From Mantis religiosa (Eukaryota > Arthropoda > Insecta > Mantodea > Mantidae): 64,000 nt of DNA. Of the stretch, positions 1 through 11,670 are shown in pieces. The translations under genes and the position numbers were made by a program. Position 1 is the stretch's first letter; each line of letters starts with the position of its first letter. The stretch spans positions 13,737,806-13,801,805 of the forward strand of contig CM060950.1 of NCBI GenBank assembly GCA_030765055.1, written 5' to 3'. Below the pieces are notes generated by a model. That model was not told the DNA's origin. It made no database searches and worked only from the letters and a program-made list of their open reading frames with translations.

Positions 1-1914
1 TGTGCCGAAAGCCTTTGATAAATCGGAAAATAAACTAAATACAAAATATTTTTTGCAGTGACAATCAGGCAGCTTTTATCAAAGCAGGTATCTCCATCCA
101 CAGTAGAGAAACCTGATCTGGAGCCATATTAACCGTCTGCAAGTATATAATTGGACTCAAAGTACGCAGTAATTTGTTCATTAATTAAAATTTGTAAAAA
201 TTTCGAGACGGCTGATATAATAAATATTCATCTATAAACACCACAGTTAGTTTTGTCACCTGACTTAAGTATAGGAAGTACTTTAACAAATTTAAAAACT
301 TCTGGATATATGCACCTACCAATACAAATAATTATGCTAATGATCCACATATAAAAGAAGCAGCTAGTTTTAAAACGTGAGTATTTTCAGCATATGCATC
401 AAGACACTTATGGTTACTTAAGGATAAAATGTCGGAATAAACATCCAAAACTAAGAAGTTATTAAAGGTGTAATTAGAATCAGGCAAGTTTAATTTACTT
501 AAAATTGTACAGCATCAGTATTGCTTGGTGAGAGATTGGAGATAATATCATCCGCTCTAACCATAAAACAGCAATTTAAACTATCTAAATTTAAATGCTT
601 GTCAAAGGGATGACTTAAGTTATATTAATTATTTAATAATTTGAAAACTACAGACCGCATTGACTGCGCTTTATTTTGAGAATTGTAGGTAATGTTGGAA
701 TAGCAGTTTCTTTTAAACGTTGTGATAGTATTTCTATAAAATATGTTAAGTTCTTTATAGTTTCTTTTATATTCAGACAAGCCATTGTACTAAAATAAGT
801 TATAATAAAATATACATTTTGCCTCTGAAAGATGAAGATTATTAGTGTACCAACCACATCATACAACCCTCTTTACATATTTCTATTTAATATGTTTCAA
901 TGAAAAAGCAGAAATCACAGCTTCAATCAATACAGATAAAAATATTCGGCTTTTTCATTTACAATCTCATTGCTGCACAGACCAATTCATTTACCTGTCA
1001 TAATACATAAAATAAAATGTGCTTAATTCAGTAATAGGGCGTATGTATTTGTCCACACAAATGTTGCTTAAACTTCTAGGATTATAACATGGTCTGACAG
1101 CAAAATCGAAATTACATTGAACCCATGCTGGAAGTACATCGGTCCGTCCGTTCGCCCGTCTGTCAGACCGTCTCACCGTTCGTGGTGCTGACTGGCTGTA
1201 CACAGCTCGAATGTTTTTGTTGCGTGCCCACCTAGTTAATGGGTTTAATTGTTTTTTACGGATTTTACAGTTTGATATCCAGAGGTTTTATTGGCGTTAG
1301 GATAATGAGGAGGCTAATGCACTCCTCTGAATTTTTCACAGGATGCAAAACCTAATACAACTTGGTGTGTAAAAATATTCAAATTTAATTGATGGTTTCA
1401 ATTTTAAGACCAAAGAGCTCTAGGATAGAATATACGGAGCTCAGCTTTTGTTGCTGTACTTATGAACTCCGGGGTTATCTAGGGTGCCCGCAAATCAGGC
1501 GGAGTACCCAAAAAATCTAATATCGGCCGCCTGTGGTGTCATACTCTCCTAGAGATCTAATCGCAGCGCCTCTTTGTTGAGGTAATTTGCCGTAGAATTT
1601 CTATCTCGGCATTTAATTTCATCTTACAGGTGTGGAAGAGACGAGGCTTCATGGAGTAACCTCACCGCGAAGGAGAAGCATTCATAATGGATGAACGGAA
1701 GTACGCTGAAGTCATAAAATACAACTATCTGCGGTCATGACACAAATCCGGTACATACCATCAATGGGACCAAAAGTGCTCGGAAGAGGTAAACATCAGG
1801 CCAACAGGCTTTGACACCGAGCCCCGCATTGGGTATAACGAAGCAATAGTTCCCTGCACTCGAGGACTCTCTGATAAGGTCGCAAAAATTTTAAAACTCT
1901 ATTGAGCTTAACGC
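1..1914. other. No gene recognised; AT-rich sequence
   Basis: I see no coding region with recognisable motifs. The stretch is AT-rich with many stops in all frames. A short cluster of repeated GTCC/GTCTG words lies near 1140-1180. From about 1380 on the sequence may be a further decayed part of the LINE that follows, but I could not find motifs to prove it. Confidence 0.5.
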
Positions 1915-2560
1915 CCCCGTGTTGGATAGAATTTTTACTCTCGGACCTTCGGCCTGGGTAGTGGAAGTTGTTGCAATCTTTGGGGTAAGGTGCTTTGTTC
2001 CAGCACCAGCACCACTCTTGTGTGAGACGGGGGTGTCTTTGTATCGAATTGAATATGCCTTTCTTTGCAGAATGACAGCAGAATCGTCAGCATACTGTGT
2101 TATTTCGTGTGCGGCTCTAATGCAAATTCTGCCATGAACACACTAACTAGTGTGAGGATATTATAGAGCCATCGCCGGTCACAGGACTTAAGAGTAGACG
2201 TTTTCCCCGCAACTGTGAATTAGAAAGTGCGGTGTTTGAAGATATTGAGTATGATGTTTAGTATCTGTTTGGGAAGCCCTATCTGAAAGTGTTTATGACG
2301 AAATCCGACCTGCCATGTTGACACGGCCTTCTTGGCGTCCAAGGACACAGCGGTCCTGAAGGGGTCTGCCTGGAATCCCAGGGCAGCAGTCTCCAACTGC
2401 CGCAGCAGCTGTTGGACAGTCGATAGACCAGGACGAAAACGAAGTTAGTGTATGGAGATGGCTTGTATATCTCCGAGTAAAGGGTAAAAGTGGTTTTTGA
2501 TTAGCTTCTCGAGTACTTTTGAGAGTATAGATGGGTGATTTATGGATCAGTATTTGGAAG
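1915..2560 (-). pseudogene. Jockey-like LINE ORF2 remnant (reverse transcriptase)
   Basis: Read on the minus strand with frame changes, this stretch gives words typical of Jockey/X-element reverse transcriptases: a segment meaning 'ETAALGFQ..' followed by 'AVSLDAKKA' and, further on, a core similar to the 'SVF.AEF' and 'ADD' region. The same words occur in the copies at 14.6-16.2 kb and 16.6-17.6 kb, which is the main evidence. The frame is broken by many stops and shifts, so it cannot encode an enzyme. The exact ends are not visible. Assignment to the Jockey clade is inference from these short motifs. Confidence 0.5.
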
Positions 2561-2960
2561 GATTCCCGGACTCTTCACAGCCTTCATTTTAAAGCTCATA
2601 TTGAAAATAAAGTACGGTGATGTAGGGAAGATAGCGGAGCAAACACGGTGGAGTACGCCCTGCAGTTTATTTCATCGGTTAACAGGATGTCTTTGCGCAT
2701 CCTGCTTTTAGCATCGAAGGAATCGACGCACCTCCGGAAGGTCACACTCTGAAAAGATGTCCTGGGTACCTTCCCTTGCAGAGAAGGTACATTTAAACTA
2801 GTCAGAGAAAGCATATCTGTTGGATTGATGATCATAGACTAGGCTTTGAGTGCCACAGATTTGGGAGGTATATTGCTCTTTAAGGTTCTTTAGGACTTAA
2901 GCGATCATGCACAGTCCACCGTCCTTGATAAACTTCCTGGCAAATTACCCTCCCATACGT

Positions 2961-3420
2961 GTGCTATCTTTCAAGAAAGTAAATGTACAACTTCTGCCGG
3001 TCATTAACACTGAGGCGTTCCGTTACTTGAAGGTATAAATGCTAAATCGGCCATGTTCGTAGATGTATAATGTAGTTGTCGCCATTTTAACCTGTTACTC
3101 ACTGTGAAGACTTCTAAGGCTTAACTCATTACGACGAAAGTTGGACTAAGTATCACAAAGCAAGCTACAATTCCCTTGCATCTAAGCTGTTAGCTAAATG
3201 ATGTTGGAAACTATGTAATAAAATGGAACATCATTGAGATTTTGAATTTAACAGTACCAATATCCATATTGTGTGTAAGGCTCCGTCCATCAATTCCTGC
3301 CGTAGCTCAGTGGCAAAGCCCATGCTCTGAGAAGCAACACAAGGGTTCGCGGTTCGATCACTAACATGTTATTTCCAAAATTTTTACTTTGTTAGATTCT
3401 GTAAATAATTGACAACTTTG
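2961..3420 (+). repeat. Family C tRNA-containing short repeat, copy 1
   Basis: This copy starts with the conserved GTGCTATCTTTCAAGAAAG, continues with about 330 bp of body, then has a tRNA-like part at 3298-3362 with box A-like TAGCTCAGTGG and box B-like GGTTCGATC. It ends with a T-rich tail containing TTTGTTAGATTCTG. Copies with the same order lie at 7.5-7.9, 19.5-19.9 and 25.0-27.5 kb. The tRNA-like part lies 3' of the body, not at the 5' end as in an ordinary tRNA SINE. Confidence 0.7.
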
Positions 3421-4628
3421 CTGAAGCAAATGTTTTCTTACGCCAAAGTTACTACTATGTAAAATTAAAATATATGCAAGAACAGGAAGAACATCACGAT
3501 TAAAAAATAGGATGTTATGCGAGAGAATCTGGCTGTTTACGATGCGGCTATGGGAACACTATCAGCGGAGTTCAAACCCATGTTCTGCAGTTGTTGCAAA
3601 AAATGAACGAAGGAATAAATGAGGTAGTAATAGTCCGGTCGAATACAGCAGATTCTAAACCCAAAGATTTCTGTTTTGATTTCCATTCTTTGTTTCGGCA
3701 AATGATTTATTATAGCGGAAATACGTTTTCTATTTCTCCGCAATGCTTCATAATTTCATTCCTTTTTTAATATGTGACGTGGTTTCATAATTAAATAACA
3801 ATTTCAAGTGGCTTTCTAAGCACTATTGTTCTTGCGTATCGTCTTCATTTGGTAACGTGAGTGAGTGTTTTGTAGCTAAGAATGTCACAGGATATACCCT
3901 TTCAGTCTTATGTTCTATACTCCATTGGATTAAAGAGAAATATATTGCATCTGTAACTTTGCTCTTCTCTAGAAGGAAACTCTGCAGTTTCTTGTTATCT
4001 GAAGTGTAAGCTTATTGTTATGACCAGATGAATGGTACATAGAATTTAGCGATTGGCTTCATTAAATTATTGTTTAACCTAATGTCATTCTCTTTGAAAC
4101 GATGTGGTAATAACCAGGACTAGAAAAGTTCGTAACACTCGCCGTTCCCTATGAAGTTTGTGACCGATCCTCTGCCGGCATCCAAACAAGTCATAGATGA
4201 GAACGCACAGCGGAGAGGCATTTAAACCGGTAGCTCAAAGAAAAATGATTTATGAGACATTGGTAAATGCACATCTATTTAGATCATTATGTACAACATA
4301 AAATTTTTTATATAGTACATATGGATTTGCCTCTGGCTGATTTGGTTATTTAAATAGGCACATTGTGGCAACACCCAAGCAGTTATAATGCGGACTATAG
4401 CATTTCCTGATCGAAGTAAAATAATATCCAAATAATAAAATTAATTTCTTAAACAGCTGTTTAAGCTAGACAAAATGCCAAAGCAAGAATTTTACTACAT
4501 ATTTACTCATCTGCGGCCGTATTACTGATAACAACAATGTACCTCTAAAGTTTTTCAAATAAAAAACTCATTCTATGTTCCGTAGAACAATATTTGTAAC
4601 GCAAAAAGGTTCCTTCGACTTCACATGA
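3421..4628. other. No feature recognised
   Basis: AT-rich sequence with no coding frame, repeat terminus or RNA gene that I can support. Confidence 0.5.
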
Positions 4629-5510
4629 TGTTGGTTGGTAGGTTGGTTGGTTGGTTGCTAATGCTCATGGAGTTGGAGAATTTCCATTTTCCTTCTGACC
4701 TCCCAATAACGTGTGACTAGTTTTGCTGTCAGTTCTCCATCTGTTTTTGTCAGGGCACTACACTGGATCAGATGATCTCCGTCCATCAATGAGTTCAGAT
4801 CCCTACACAGTGTGCAGGTCGGGGATTCAAAAATATTAATTCTGTATAGATGATCAGCAAAACAGTCGTGGCCAGTAATCAGTCGGAAGATGGCAACAGT
4901 ACTGCTTCTTGGGTAGTCTGGGATGGGACTTTTACTTCTTGTAGAATTTTCCATTGCTTGTTGGTACTTTTTTCTTTGCATTCTTCTTTCCAGAATAAGT
5001 TGATTCTATTGTTTATATGTAGTTTTGATGTGTGGAATGAGGTTTTTGTTGGCAGCTTTGTTTTATTTGTGTTCCTTTTTTGCCAAGGAATGTGCTATTT
5101 CATTGCCTGTAACTCCACAGTGGGATGGAATCCACTGGAAGTTCACATGATGTGATAGGGGCATATTTGAAACATTTTATCAGTTCTGTAGCAGTATCAT
5201 ATCTTTTGTTAGGATCTGAAAGTGCATCTCATAAGCGGCACATCACACCAAACTCTGCATTCTTTTCAATTGCATGCTCATGGATTGGTAAATCCGTTTT
5301 GACAGTTGTTCTACGTGTCGCACAGGTTCAGTCAGCTCCATTCATCTGGACTGTAACAGTGAGATAGTTGTAGGTGACTCTTTGAACAAACGTGCAATCA
5401 ATATGTTTGTATACAATCAGACACAGATATATATATATATATATTTCTCCGATCTGTTCTGATACTAGACGTTTGGCTGTTTGTATGCTGGAACTGACAT
5501 CAGTTTCTGG
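4629..5510 (-). pseudogene. LINE 3' end: decayed RNase H domain and C-terminal Cys/His segment
   Basis: On the minus strand the end of a LINE ORF2 is visible. Around 5070-5130 the sequence reads IPSHCGVTGNEI-type words typical of the RNase H domain of I-like LINEs. After several stops, 4658-4981 gives an open frame of 107 residues with HLYRI, a CTLC pair and DHLIQC, the C-terminal zinc-binding pattern that follows RNase H in these elements. The copy ends in a tandem (CCAA)n-type tail at 4629-4657, a usual LINE 3' end. A (TA)n run lies at 5421-5442. A related copy is at 60.0-61.0 kb. The 5' part is missing and the RNase H is broken, so it is inactive. Confidence 0.7.
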
Positions 5511-5544
5511 ATTGGCTATTATCGAAACAATGTTGTCATAATGT

Positions 5545-6572
5545 TCAGCATAATAGATTACAGTCTAGCCAAGTTCTCCATATGGTGACAACTGGCCGTG
5601 GTGGTAGCGGTATATCTCGTGCTAACTCTTGGAAATTTGCAGTCCTGTAAAGTGCTTTCAAAAATACTTTTTTCTTGTGAGCTACTAAGTTGTCTACACC
5701 TGCATAACTACAGATGATTAATTCAGCCACTCGGTCTAAGGCATGTGCTAAACATGTAATATGCATTAGTTTAGGATACAAGTCACAGATCTGTTTGGCA
5801 GTTTTAACCATAACTATCGCACCTTGAGATATGAACAAAAGAACATTATTCTTTTTAGCTCCATCAGATCATAAGAATGGCATTGCTCTTTCAGATATTG
5901 ATGTTATTGTCGCATGTTTTACCTTTTCCATTACTTCTGTCGTCAAGAGGAAACTCGTACCAGGATGATCTGCTGAAAAAATCCCGATAGCTACATTCAC
6001 CACAAATCGTCCTAGAGAATCTGTAGTTTCGTCCAAGAAAACCCATATCTTGCAATCCGCCAATGAGGATCCTATATCATGCAAACATTTATCATACACC
6101 TGATGCAGATAGGTTTTTCAAATGCTTGTTTAGGATGGCAGTTACATACCCGTATATTTTTCCATAAATGTTCTAAAAGCGTTTCTTTCCAATTTCTGAA
6201 ACGGAATATTTCAGCACTCTAACATTCAGCATAACTGGTAAAAGAATGCAGACTGTCTGCTTGTAAACTATGCATTCGCTGGTGCCTCCTTATCATCCGG
6301 ATCCATATCTTGCTACAATGTGTGATGTGCAAGGTGCTTTTGCCTGGCACAGTGTCGTTTAACTGGCGCTCGTTTAGCCGGTTGACTGCCACCTGGCAGG
6401 CATGACAGTGAATTGTGTATCCGTTAGTTGATAGATAATCTGTTTCAAATTCCTTAGTGATTTCAGCTAATTTAGTTTCTTGATCTGGCATCATTTTTTC
6501 CAAGTTTGCTGAAGTATCCGACTGAAATGTAAATTTTAATAATGAAGTAAATAAGGACATGAATAAGTACAC
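5545..6572 (-). pseudogene. hAT-like transposase relic (CGBP1-like/DUF659 type)
   Basis: Three minus-strand frames in series recall the insect proteins often labelled CGG triplet repeat-binding protein 1-like, which are hAT-derived. At 6219-6572 is an N-terminal Cys/His segment (HCHAC followed by N.L..R). At 5869-6099 is VFLDETTDS and the HPG..FLLTTE block, with an Asp expected of a hAT catalytic core. At 5545-5838 is a VKTAKQI..LYP..MHITCLAHAL segment, matching the C..H.L region of hAT transposases. They are separated by frameshifts and stops. No terminal inverted repeats or 8-bp duplication were found, and the C-terminal dimerisation part is absent, replaced by the LINE at 4.6-5.5 kb. It cannot be functional. 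Confidence 0.65.
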
Positions 6573-6799
6573 TTCTAGAGAGCATACAATGGCTGTACCG
6601 CAAATTTAGTCGCTCATCTTTGAAGCACAACGTGCATTGTGTCATGCAGTTACACCTATTTTGCAGTAATGAAATGCATTCTACGATGAACCTTGTACTT
6701 GCTAGCAGCGCTGCGTGGCATAGCCATAACCGGCAGCTCGTACACTGCTCAGGAAGTCGGTACGAAATCGGTACGACCTTCCTAGCTCTGGTAATATCT

Positions 6800-7330
6800 T
6801 AGCTTCAGGAACAAAACTGTAATTTGGTTCGTTACTGCGTATTACAAGGTAAAAACGTTGGAATAAAAGAAGCATGGTCATGAGCTAGGATCGAAAATCC
6901 ACCTTTCAACCAGTGAAGGACTTAGTCCTGGAATGGTTTCTGTCGGAAGGCCTCACCAGGTCTTGTTGGTACCCCCTTCCAACGTCGCTTACTCTGCTTG
7001 CTAGGATCGAACCGTGATCGCTTTGATACCCTTGATTCAGTGCGCATTTTACCACTGAGCTACGGTGACAGATAATAGAATACAGGTTATATAGGGGTAC
7101 AACGTAGATGGTGGTTTTATAAAAACCCTCGCTCCACCTGATTTTCCTGCTCTTGCATACCTTTTTAATGCCACGTAGTAATAAATTATCCGCAAAGGAA
7201 CTTTTGTAAATTGGTTGTTACTGCGTCTAACAAAACAAAAATTGGAGGATAACATTTTTGACTCCTGACTGGGTTTCGAACCACGAACTACCGGTACCGT
7301 TTATACAGCTTGGGTTTTGCTAATGAACTA
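6800..7330 (-). repeat. Family C-like tRNA-derived repeats, two degraded copies
   Basis: Two minus-strand tRNA-like heads with box A-like TAGCTCAGTGG (seen as CCACTGAGCTA at about 7050) and the common tail words TTACTGCGT and TAACAAA are present, around 6810-7080 and 7185-7330. Boundaries are unclear. The first copy is interrupted at 6896-6999 by a short insertion listed separately. Confidence 0.5.
6896..6999. repeat. About 104-bp short insertion flanked by a 12-bp target duplication
   Basis: The 12-mer GCTAGGATCGAA occurs at 6884-6895 and again at 7000-7011, directly bracketing this segment, which itself interrupts a tRNA-like repeat. A second copy of the inserted sequence is found near 13610-13720. 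I do not recognise its origin; there is no clear pol III box pair or poly-A tail. Confidence 0.6.
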
Positions 7331-7461
7331 GGAGAACCTTCGAATCTACGTCGTTTATTTAAAAATGAGATACTGGTTCTATTAAAATTATCAATCCACG
7401 ATTTAGCCATGTTCTTTGATTTCCTGCAATGCAACGTAGACACAGCCTAGTTGCAAGATCC

Positions 7462-7917
7462 CAGTTATAAATTATTTATAACATTTAACAATTTAAAAAA
7501 ATGGAACTTAACTTGTTAGTGCTCGAATCGCGAACCCTTGCACAGCTTGCCATAGCCTGCGCTTAGCAATTGAGATATGATAGTAGTTGATGGAATGTGC
7601 CATATATACAATGTAGATACTGGTTCTGTTAAAGTCGTACTTCCCGGAATTTCCGTTTTTTACACAGTTCCCAACGCCATGTGGTTAATAGCCTAGCTGT
7701 AAGAAAATAGAAACTTTCTTTGTAACACTTAGTCAAACTTTTTATATAATGGGTTAGTACAAGCCTTAGAAACTTTCGAAGTGAGTAACAGGTTAAAATG
7801 TCGACCATGACACTGTACATCTACGAATTCGGCCGATTTCACTGTCATACCCACCAGTCGCAGAACGCCTCGATGATGCACAGATAGTATTCATTTGCTT
7901 TCTTGAAGGATAGTACC
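7462..7917 (-). repeat. Family C short repeat, minus-strand copy interrupting a LINE
   Basis: The conserved 5' terminus (read on the minus strand as GGTACTATCCTTCAAGAAAG) ends at 7917, the body runs leftward, and a degenerate tRNA-like part lies at about 7520-7580. This copy abuts the beginning of the LINE ORF2 frame at 7918-7984. Confidence 0.65.
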
Positions 7918-7984
7918 TAGTGATCACCCATGCGAACACTGACGTTGTGACGAATAGACCTTGCGATCTATTCGAATTCACCAT
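7918..7984 (-). pseudogene. Start of LINE ORF2, cut off by family C
   Basis: An ATG at 7984 lies just inside the end of ORF1, in another frame, so that ORF1 and the new frame overlap by 17 bp. This arrangement is common between ORF1 and ORF2 of Jockey-type LINEs. The frame gives about 21 residues before it runs into the terminus of the family C repeat at 7917, after which it only translates repeat DNA. No endonuclease or reverse transcriptase follows. Naming it ORF2 is inference from the position, as the few residues left carry no diagnostic motif. Confidence 0.4.
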
Positions 7985-9785
7985 TTTGGAACCGCTGGAG
8001 AGATGCTGTTAGAAGGGTAAGTCCTTCCAGAGCAATTAAAATTTTATTAGGTACATCTGGGGTGGAGAGGAACCTCACTACCAGCTCGCAGAATCGCTCC
8101 CCGTGAACTTGCAGCAATTGATGCAGCCACCTCAACACCTCCGCAACATCTTGGTTGGTGGTTTGGGTTGCTGTGTTGGTATGGCATAGTGAGGATGACC
8201 TAATGGGTGTAGGTCTTCCACTTCCACTCGCTCGCTCGTCCCTCTGCTCTCGGGGAGGCACGGGAATATCATTCCGCGCCTCTCCAACGGGTTTCCGAGG
8301 CTCATTTGTGAGCCTTCCCTTACAGTTGCCAGGGTTGTTCGTTTTGGAATTTTGGTGTAGTCGGCCCCGCGCTTGTTTCTGTTGTTTCTTAGTGTTGCTT
8401 TGTCCAGGAGACATGCTTGGGCTAATAGGCGGCCTTCGCACTATTTTGGCGAGCGTCGGCCTTTGATTTTCCTCTTGCTGTTCTTGTTTGGGCGTCTGCA
8501 GAGGCGTAGGCCTATCTGTGGTGCACGTGGTGACGAGCGGTCTTTGAGCCCCTCTCTTTGATGTAGGTAGTTGCTTGAAAAATGGTTCATTTGGCTCTTC
8601 GGTGTCTATGACTTCCTTTTTGACTTCGCAAGCCGCGTCCTCGTCTTCGCGATTGGCGCAATTGGGTATATTTGTATGCGACCGCTGACAAAGCTCTTGA
8701 TCTTGGGGACCTCCATCCGTCAAATACCCGACGTTAGGACCGTAGAACATTCTGGGCGGGTCGGGCCCTGGACCACGACGGCCTTCAGGAGGACCACTAG
8801 GGCACTTAAATTCTTCAATCTTAACCGGGAGGTAACATATGGTCTTAAGGCTATCTAACTTTCCTTCCGGGTCGCAGGCCTGCTCCACCACTACAAGATA
8901 TAGGGGGATGGGAATGCGGCCAGTTTGACCCTGCGGAGCCGGTTTAGTTAGTTGTCTAACCACACGGGGTATAATGCCCTGACGCTTGAGGTCCGCAATT
9001 ATCTCGCCTGCTGGTGTGTCCACAGGTAGGCCTCTAATGACCCGACGGATGTCCCTAGGCTTCTCCATGCCGAAGGTAAAATAAGAGAGCTTCCTTGCTT
9101 CCAGTACCCTGAGCAGGATTTCGAAGTCTCCCATGTGCTTGGCCTGGAATTCAAATCTATTCTTCTTCCTGATCACCGTGCACGAATCAGAAAGGGAAGG
9201 CATAATCTCCTTAAGGAAGGTCATTGATCCCGGAAAATCCTGCACAATCACAGGAAAAATGTGTCTTCGAACTGGTTCCGTTTCACTACTAGGTGCACCA
9301 GTTGATTTGGGGGAGGTTTTTAATCGTCTCCTTCGGCGGTTAGTTACATCACTGAACTCAGCGTCATCGGAAACCGTTGACAGGTCCGACGAGCTCAGCT
9401 CTATCACGTCTGCTTCCATCCTGGAGCATGAAAGCACAGGAACCGCAGTTTCGACTGATGAGAAACCAGCCTTGGGTTCCGTGCTGCAGTAATCAGAGAG
9501 CTCGCTCTCCGACGATTGGCCTAGCTGAGGTGCTGCTTCCCGTGAGGGTCCCTGGTTGCCCTGAGGTTTTTCCACAGCCAGACGTTTGGCCGTGCCATTT
9601 CCGCCCTGTGGGCGTTTTAGGCTCGGCCTCTTTGTTGCAGCAGTTGGATTTGAATTTTCGAATTCAGGGTGGTTAGCACCAGTGCTTGTACTTGATTTGG
9701 TATCCTTTGACGGATGTTTCGCTGAGGATGGGGATCGGGTAGGTTCATTTAGATTGGGCATGCTGCCCTGCACCTTGGACTTCAT
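7968..9785 (-). CDS. Jockey/X-element-type LINE ORF1 (Gag-like nucleic-acid-binding protein)
   Basis: A single open frame of 605 codons; the frame is open slightly upstream to 9809, but the first ATG is at 9785. ORF1 proteins of Jockey-type LINEs coat the element RNA and help it reach the nucleus. The N-terminal third (about residues 1-170) is low-complexity, rich in Ser, Pro, Lys and Asp. Residues near 180-340 resemble the RRM-like and PRE_C2HC region: the blocks F..IMPSL, FT.GMEKPRDIRRVIRGLPVDTP and PIPLYLVVVEQ are typical. The CCHC zinc knuckles that normally follow are not recognisable; only scattered Cys remain (for example ELCQRSH...C). The rest is Pro/Gln/Arg-rich with a Leu-rich C-terminal helix. 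The frame is unusually intact for this window. No ORF2 follows because a family C repeat interrupts it. Confidence 0.7.
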   Translation of the reverse strand: MKSKVQGSMPNLNEPTRSPSSAKHPSKDTKSSTSTGANHPEFENSNPTAATKRPSLKRPQGGNGTAKRLAVEKPQGNQGPSREAAPQLGQSSESELSDYCSTEPKAGFSSVETAVPVLSCSRMEADVIELSSSDLSTVSDDAEFSDVTNRRRRRLKTSPKSTGAPSSETEPVRRHIFPVIVQDFPGSMTFLKEIMPSLSDSCTVIRKKNRFEFQAKHMGDFEILLRVLEARKLSYFTFGMEKPRDIRRVIRGLPVDTPAGEIIADLKRQGIIPRVVRQLTKPAPQGQTGRIPIPLYLVVVEQACDPEGKLDSLKTICYLPVKIEEFKCPSGPPEGRRGPGPDPPRMFYGPNVGYLTDGGPQDQELCQRSHTNIPNCANREDEDAACEVKKEVIDTEEPNEPFFKQLPTSKRGAQRPLVTTCTTDRPTPLQTPKQEQQEENQRPTLAKIVRRPPISPSMSPGQSNTKKQQKQARGRLHQNSKTNNPGNCKGRLTNEPRKPVGEARNDIPVPPREQRDERASGSGRPTPIRSSSLCHTNTATQTTNQDVAEVLRWLHQLLQVHGERFCELVVRFLSTPDVPNKILIALEGLTLLTASLQRFQNGEFE

Positions 9786-11518
9786 TGTTCCCCCAAATGG
9801 ACTACTCACGTCAACACAGGTAGCTCCTAAACGAAATCGCAGTAATTAAAGTAGATCAGAAGCACAAAAGAGTTCTTCAAGATGATCATTTCATTGTTCA
9901 ATTATTAGGAGCGGTAGTACAATCACCAAACAGATTCCAATGGCTGCAGTCAATCGGTAGGTACCTGTAACTTACGTGCCAGCTGGCTGAAGACGGACTC
10001 TGCGGTTGTAGGTTTCCCCTCTTCAGCTACTTCCAGTCGAATTTATGCTGGAAGGAAATGCAAAGTTTAAGTAATGTACTTCGTTCTGAAAGATTTCTTT
10101 CACAGATACAATAACTTGTTCGTTTTATATTTTATTAGTATAGACTATAACTAATTTTGGATTTTTGACAGCACAAAAATGTTTAATCTAAGCAATGATT
10201 GAACGTCATAACTTCATTTTGTTTAAAACTTTGTACATATTTACAATAATTCTAGTCCACTTTAAAGTGTTACTTGTCATTGCACCTTTAGCTACCAGAC
10301 CCAATGCTGCATTGCTTGTCAGTCCAAATTTCTGTTTTTGTCTCTGGTGTGAGTATAGGATTACACTAACTAGTACATGCAACTCATATTATTCTCAATA
10401 CAAACTTCCAAAAATTCATATTTTTATATTTGTACAAAATATAAGATAGTGGTTACTGAAACACTTTTATTACATATTTCTTTGAATAAAATAGACAAAT
10501 AACGAAATAGAAGCTGCATCAAATGTTTAAAAAGAGGGTTTAAATTGTTTAAAAGTTACAAAAACGTTTAAACCATTTTCTTTCCTACTACATGTTATTG
10601 CTATAAAACTGCGAGAACGGCAAGAAAGGAGCTCTGCACTTTAAGAATATAAACGTTCTGAATAGAAGAGGGTAACTTGAAAATTTTTACTAACACAATA
10701 TAAACGAACATTAGTTACTTGTTTTAAGCAAATAAGCATTTTATGTACCACCTCTTTATCTGTATCCTATGATATATTAGTCAGAGAAGATTATATAAAA
10801 ATATTTCCAATGAAATAGCGCTTCGCAGAATAACCCCAAACATTTCAAGAGTTCTCTACATTTTTTTCAGTAGTTGAATGTTCTAAACGTGTGTAAATTG
10901 ATCAAACCATGAGAGATATTTTCCAAACATGATGAAAAAACCTCTAAGATGAGCTCAAGCAACAGTTCTACGAAGGGGAATTGGCATCCTTAGGAGATAC
11001 CGGTGTCAAATAATTTTCAGTTTTGTTTATTAGAAGTGTTGGTGGTAAGTTATAACCTCCGCGCCTGTGTGCATACACAAGACAAAAAGATTAATGCGCC
11101 GCACCTTCGCACACAGACTGAGGCGGTTCTGCCGGTTGAACCTGATTGAGTGGTCCCTAGTTCACTCAACACCTCATAAATAGCTAGATGGCGGTTTGGG
11201 GTAAAGGGCTGAGGGTACTTGTAGCAAAAGGTGTTTCATTCAATGTAACTCAGCATGGATCTCTTATCAGTGATTTTAGGGGTGGGTAACGTAGGTCTTG
11301 ATTATAGTAGGAGTGAACAGAAACACCTTGTCTTGTAGAGATGCAGATTTATTGTCTCTTGTGTGCTGCCTACTCGCCACGGTCTGCGTCATCTGTAGTA
11401 TGCAGTTTGCTACGTCGCTTCGCGTCTTGTTGTCATATTGCATTTGTCCTTACATACACGTCGCTTATATCCCTATGCCTTTAAGTCCGTCAGCGTTGTA
11501 TGTCCATCACACGTGTAT
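9786..11518. other. LINE upstream region, then no recognised feature
   Basis: The first few hundred bases lie upstream of the LINE ORF1 and may include its 5' untranslated region; I cannot place the element's 5' end. From about 10.1 kb the sequence is AT-rich with no recognisable gene. Confidence 0.4.
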
Positions 11519-11670
11519 GACGCGTGCCGTTCTGACCACGAGAGTTATACGTGTGTGACGCGTGCCGTTCTTACCACGAGTGTTATACGTATATGACGGG
11601 TGCCGTTCTGACAACGACAGTTATACGTGTGTGACGCGTGCCGTTCTGACAACGAGTGTTACTTCACGAA
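11519..11670. repeat. Minisatellite, four copies of a 38-bp unit
   Basis: The word GACGCGTGCCGTTCT (one copy has GACGGGTGCC) recurs at 11519, 11557, 11595 and 11633, an exact 38-bp period. Copies differ by a few bases. Confidence 0.85.

Noticed and set aside
1140..1185. Repeated GTCCGTCCG-like words as a possible CRISPR-like or satellite array
   Set aside because: Only a few irregular words over less than 50 bp; no regular spacers or period.
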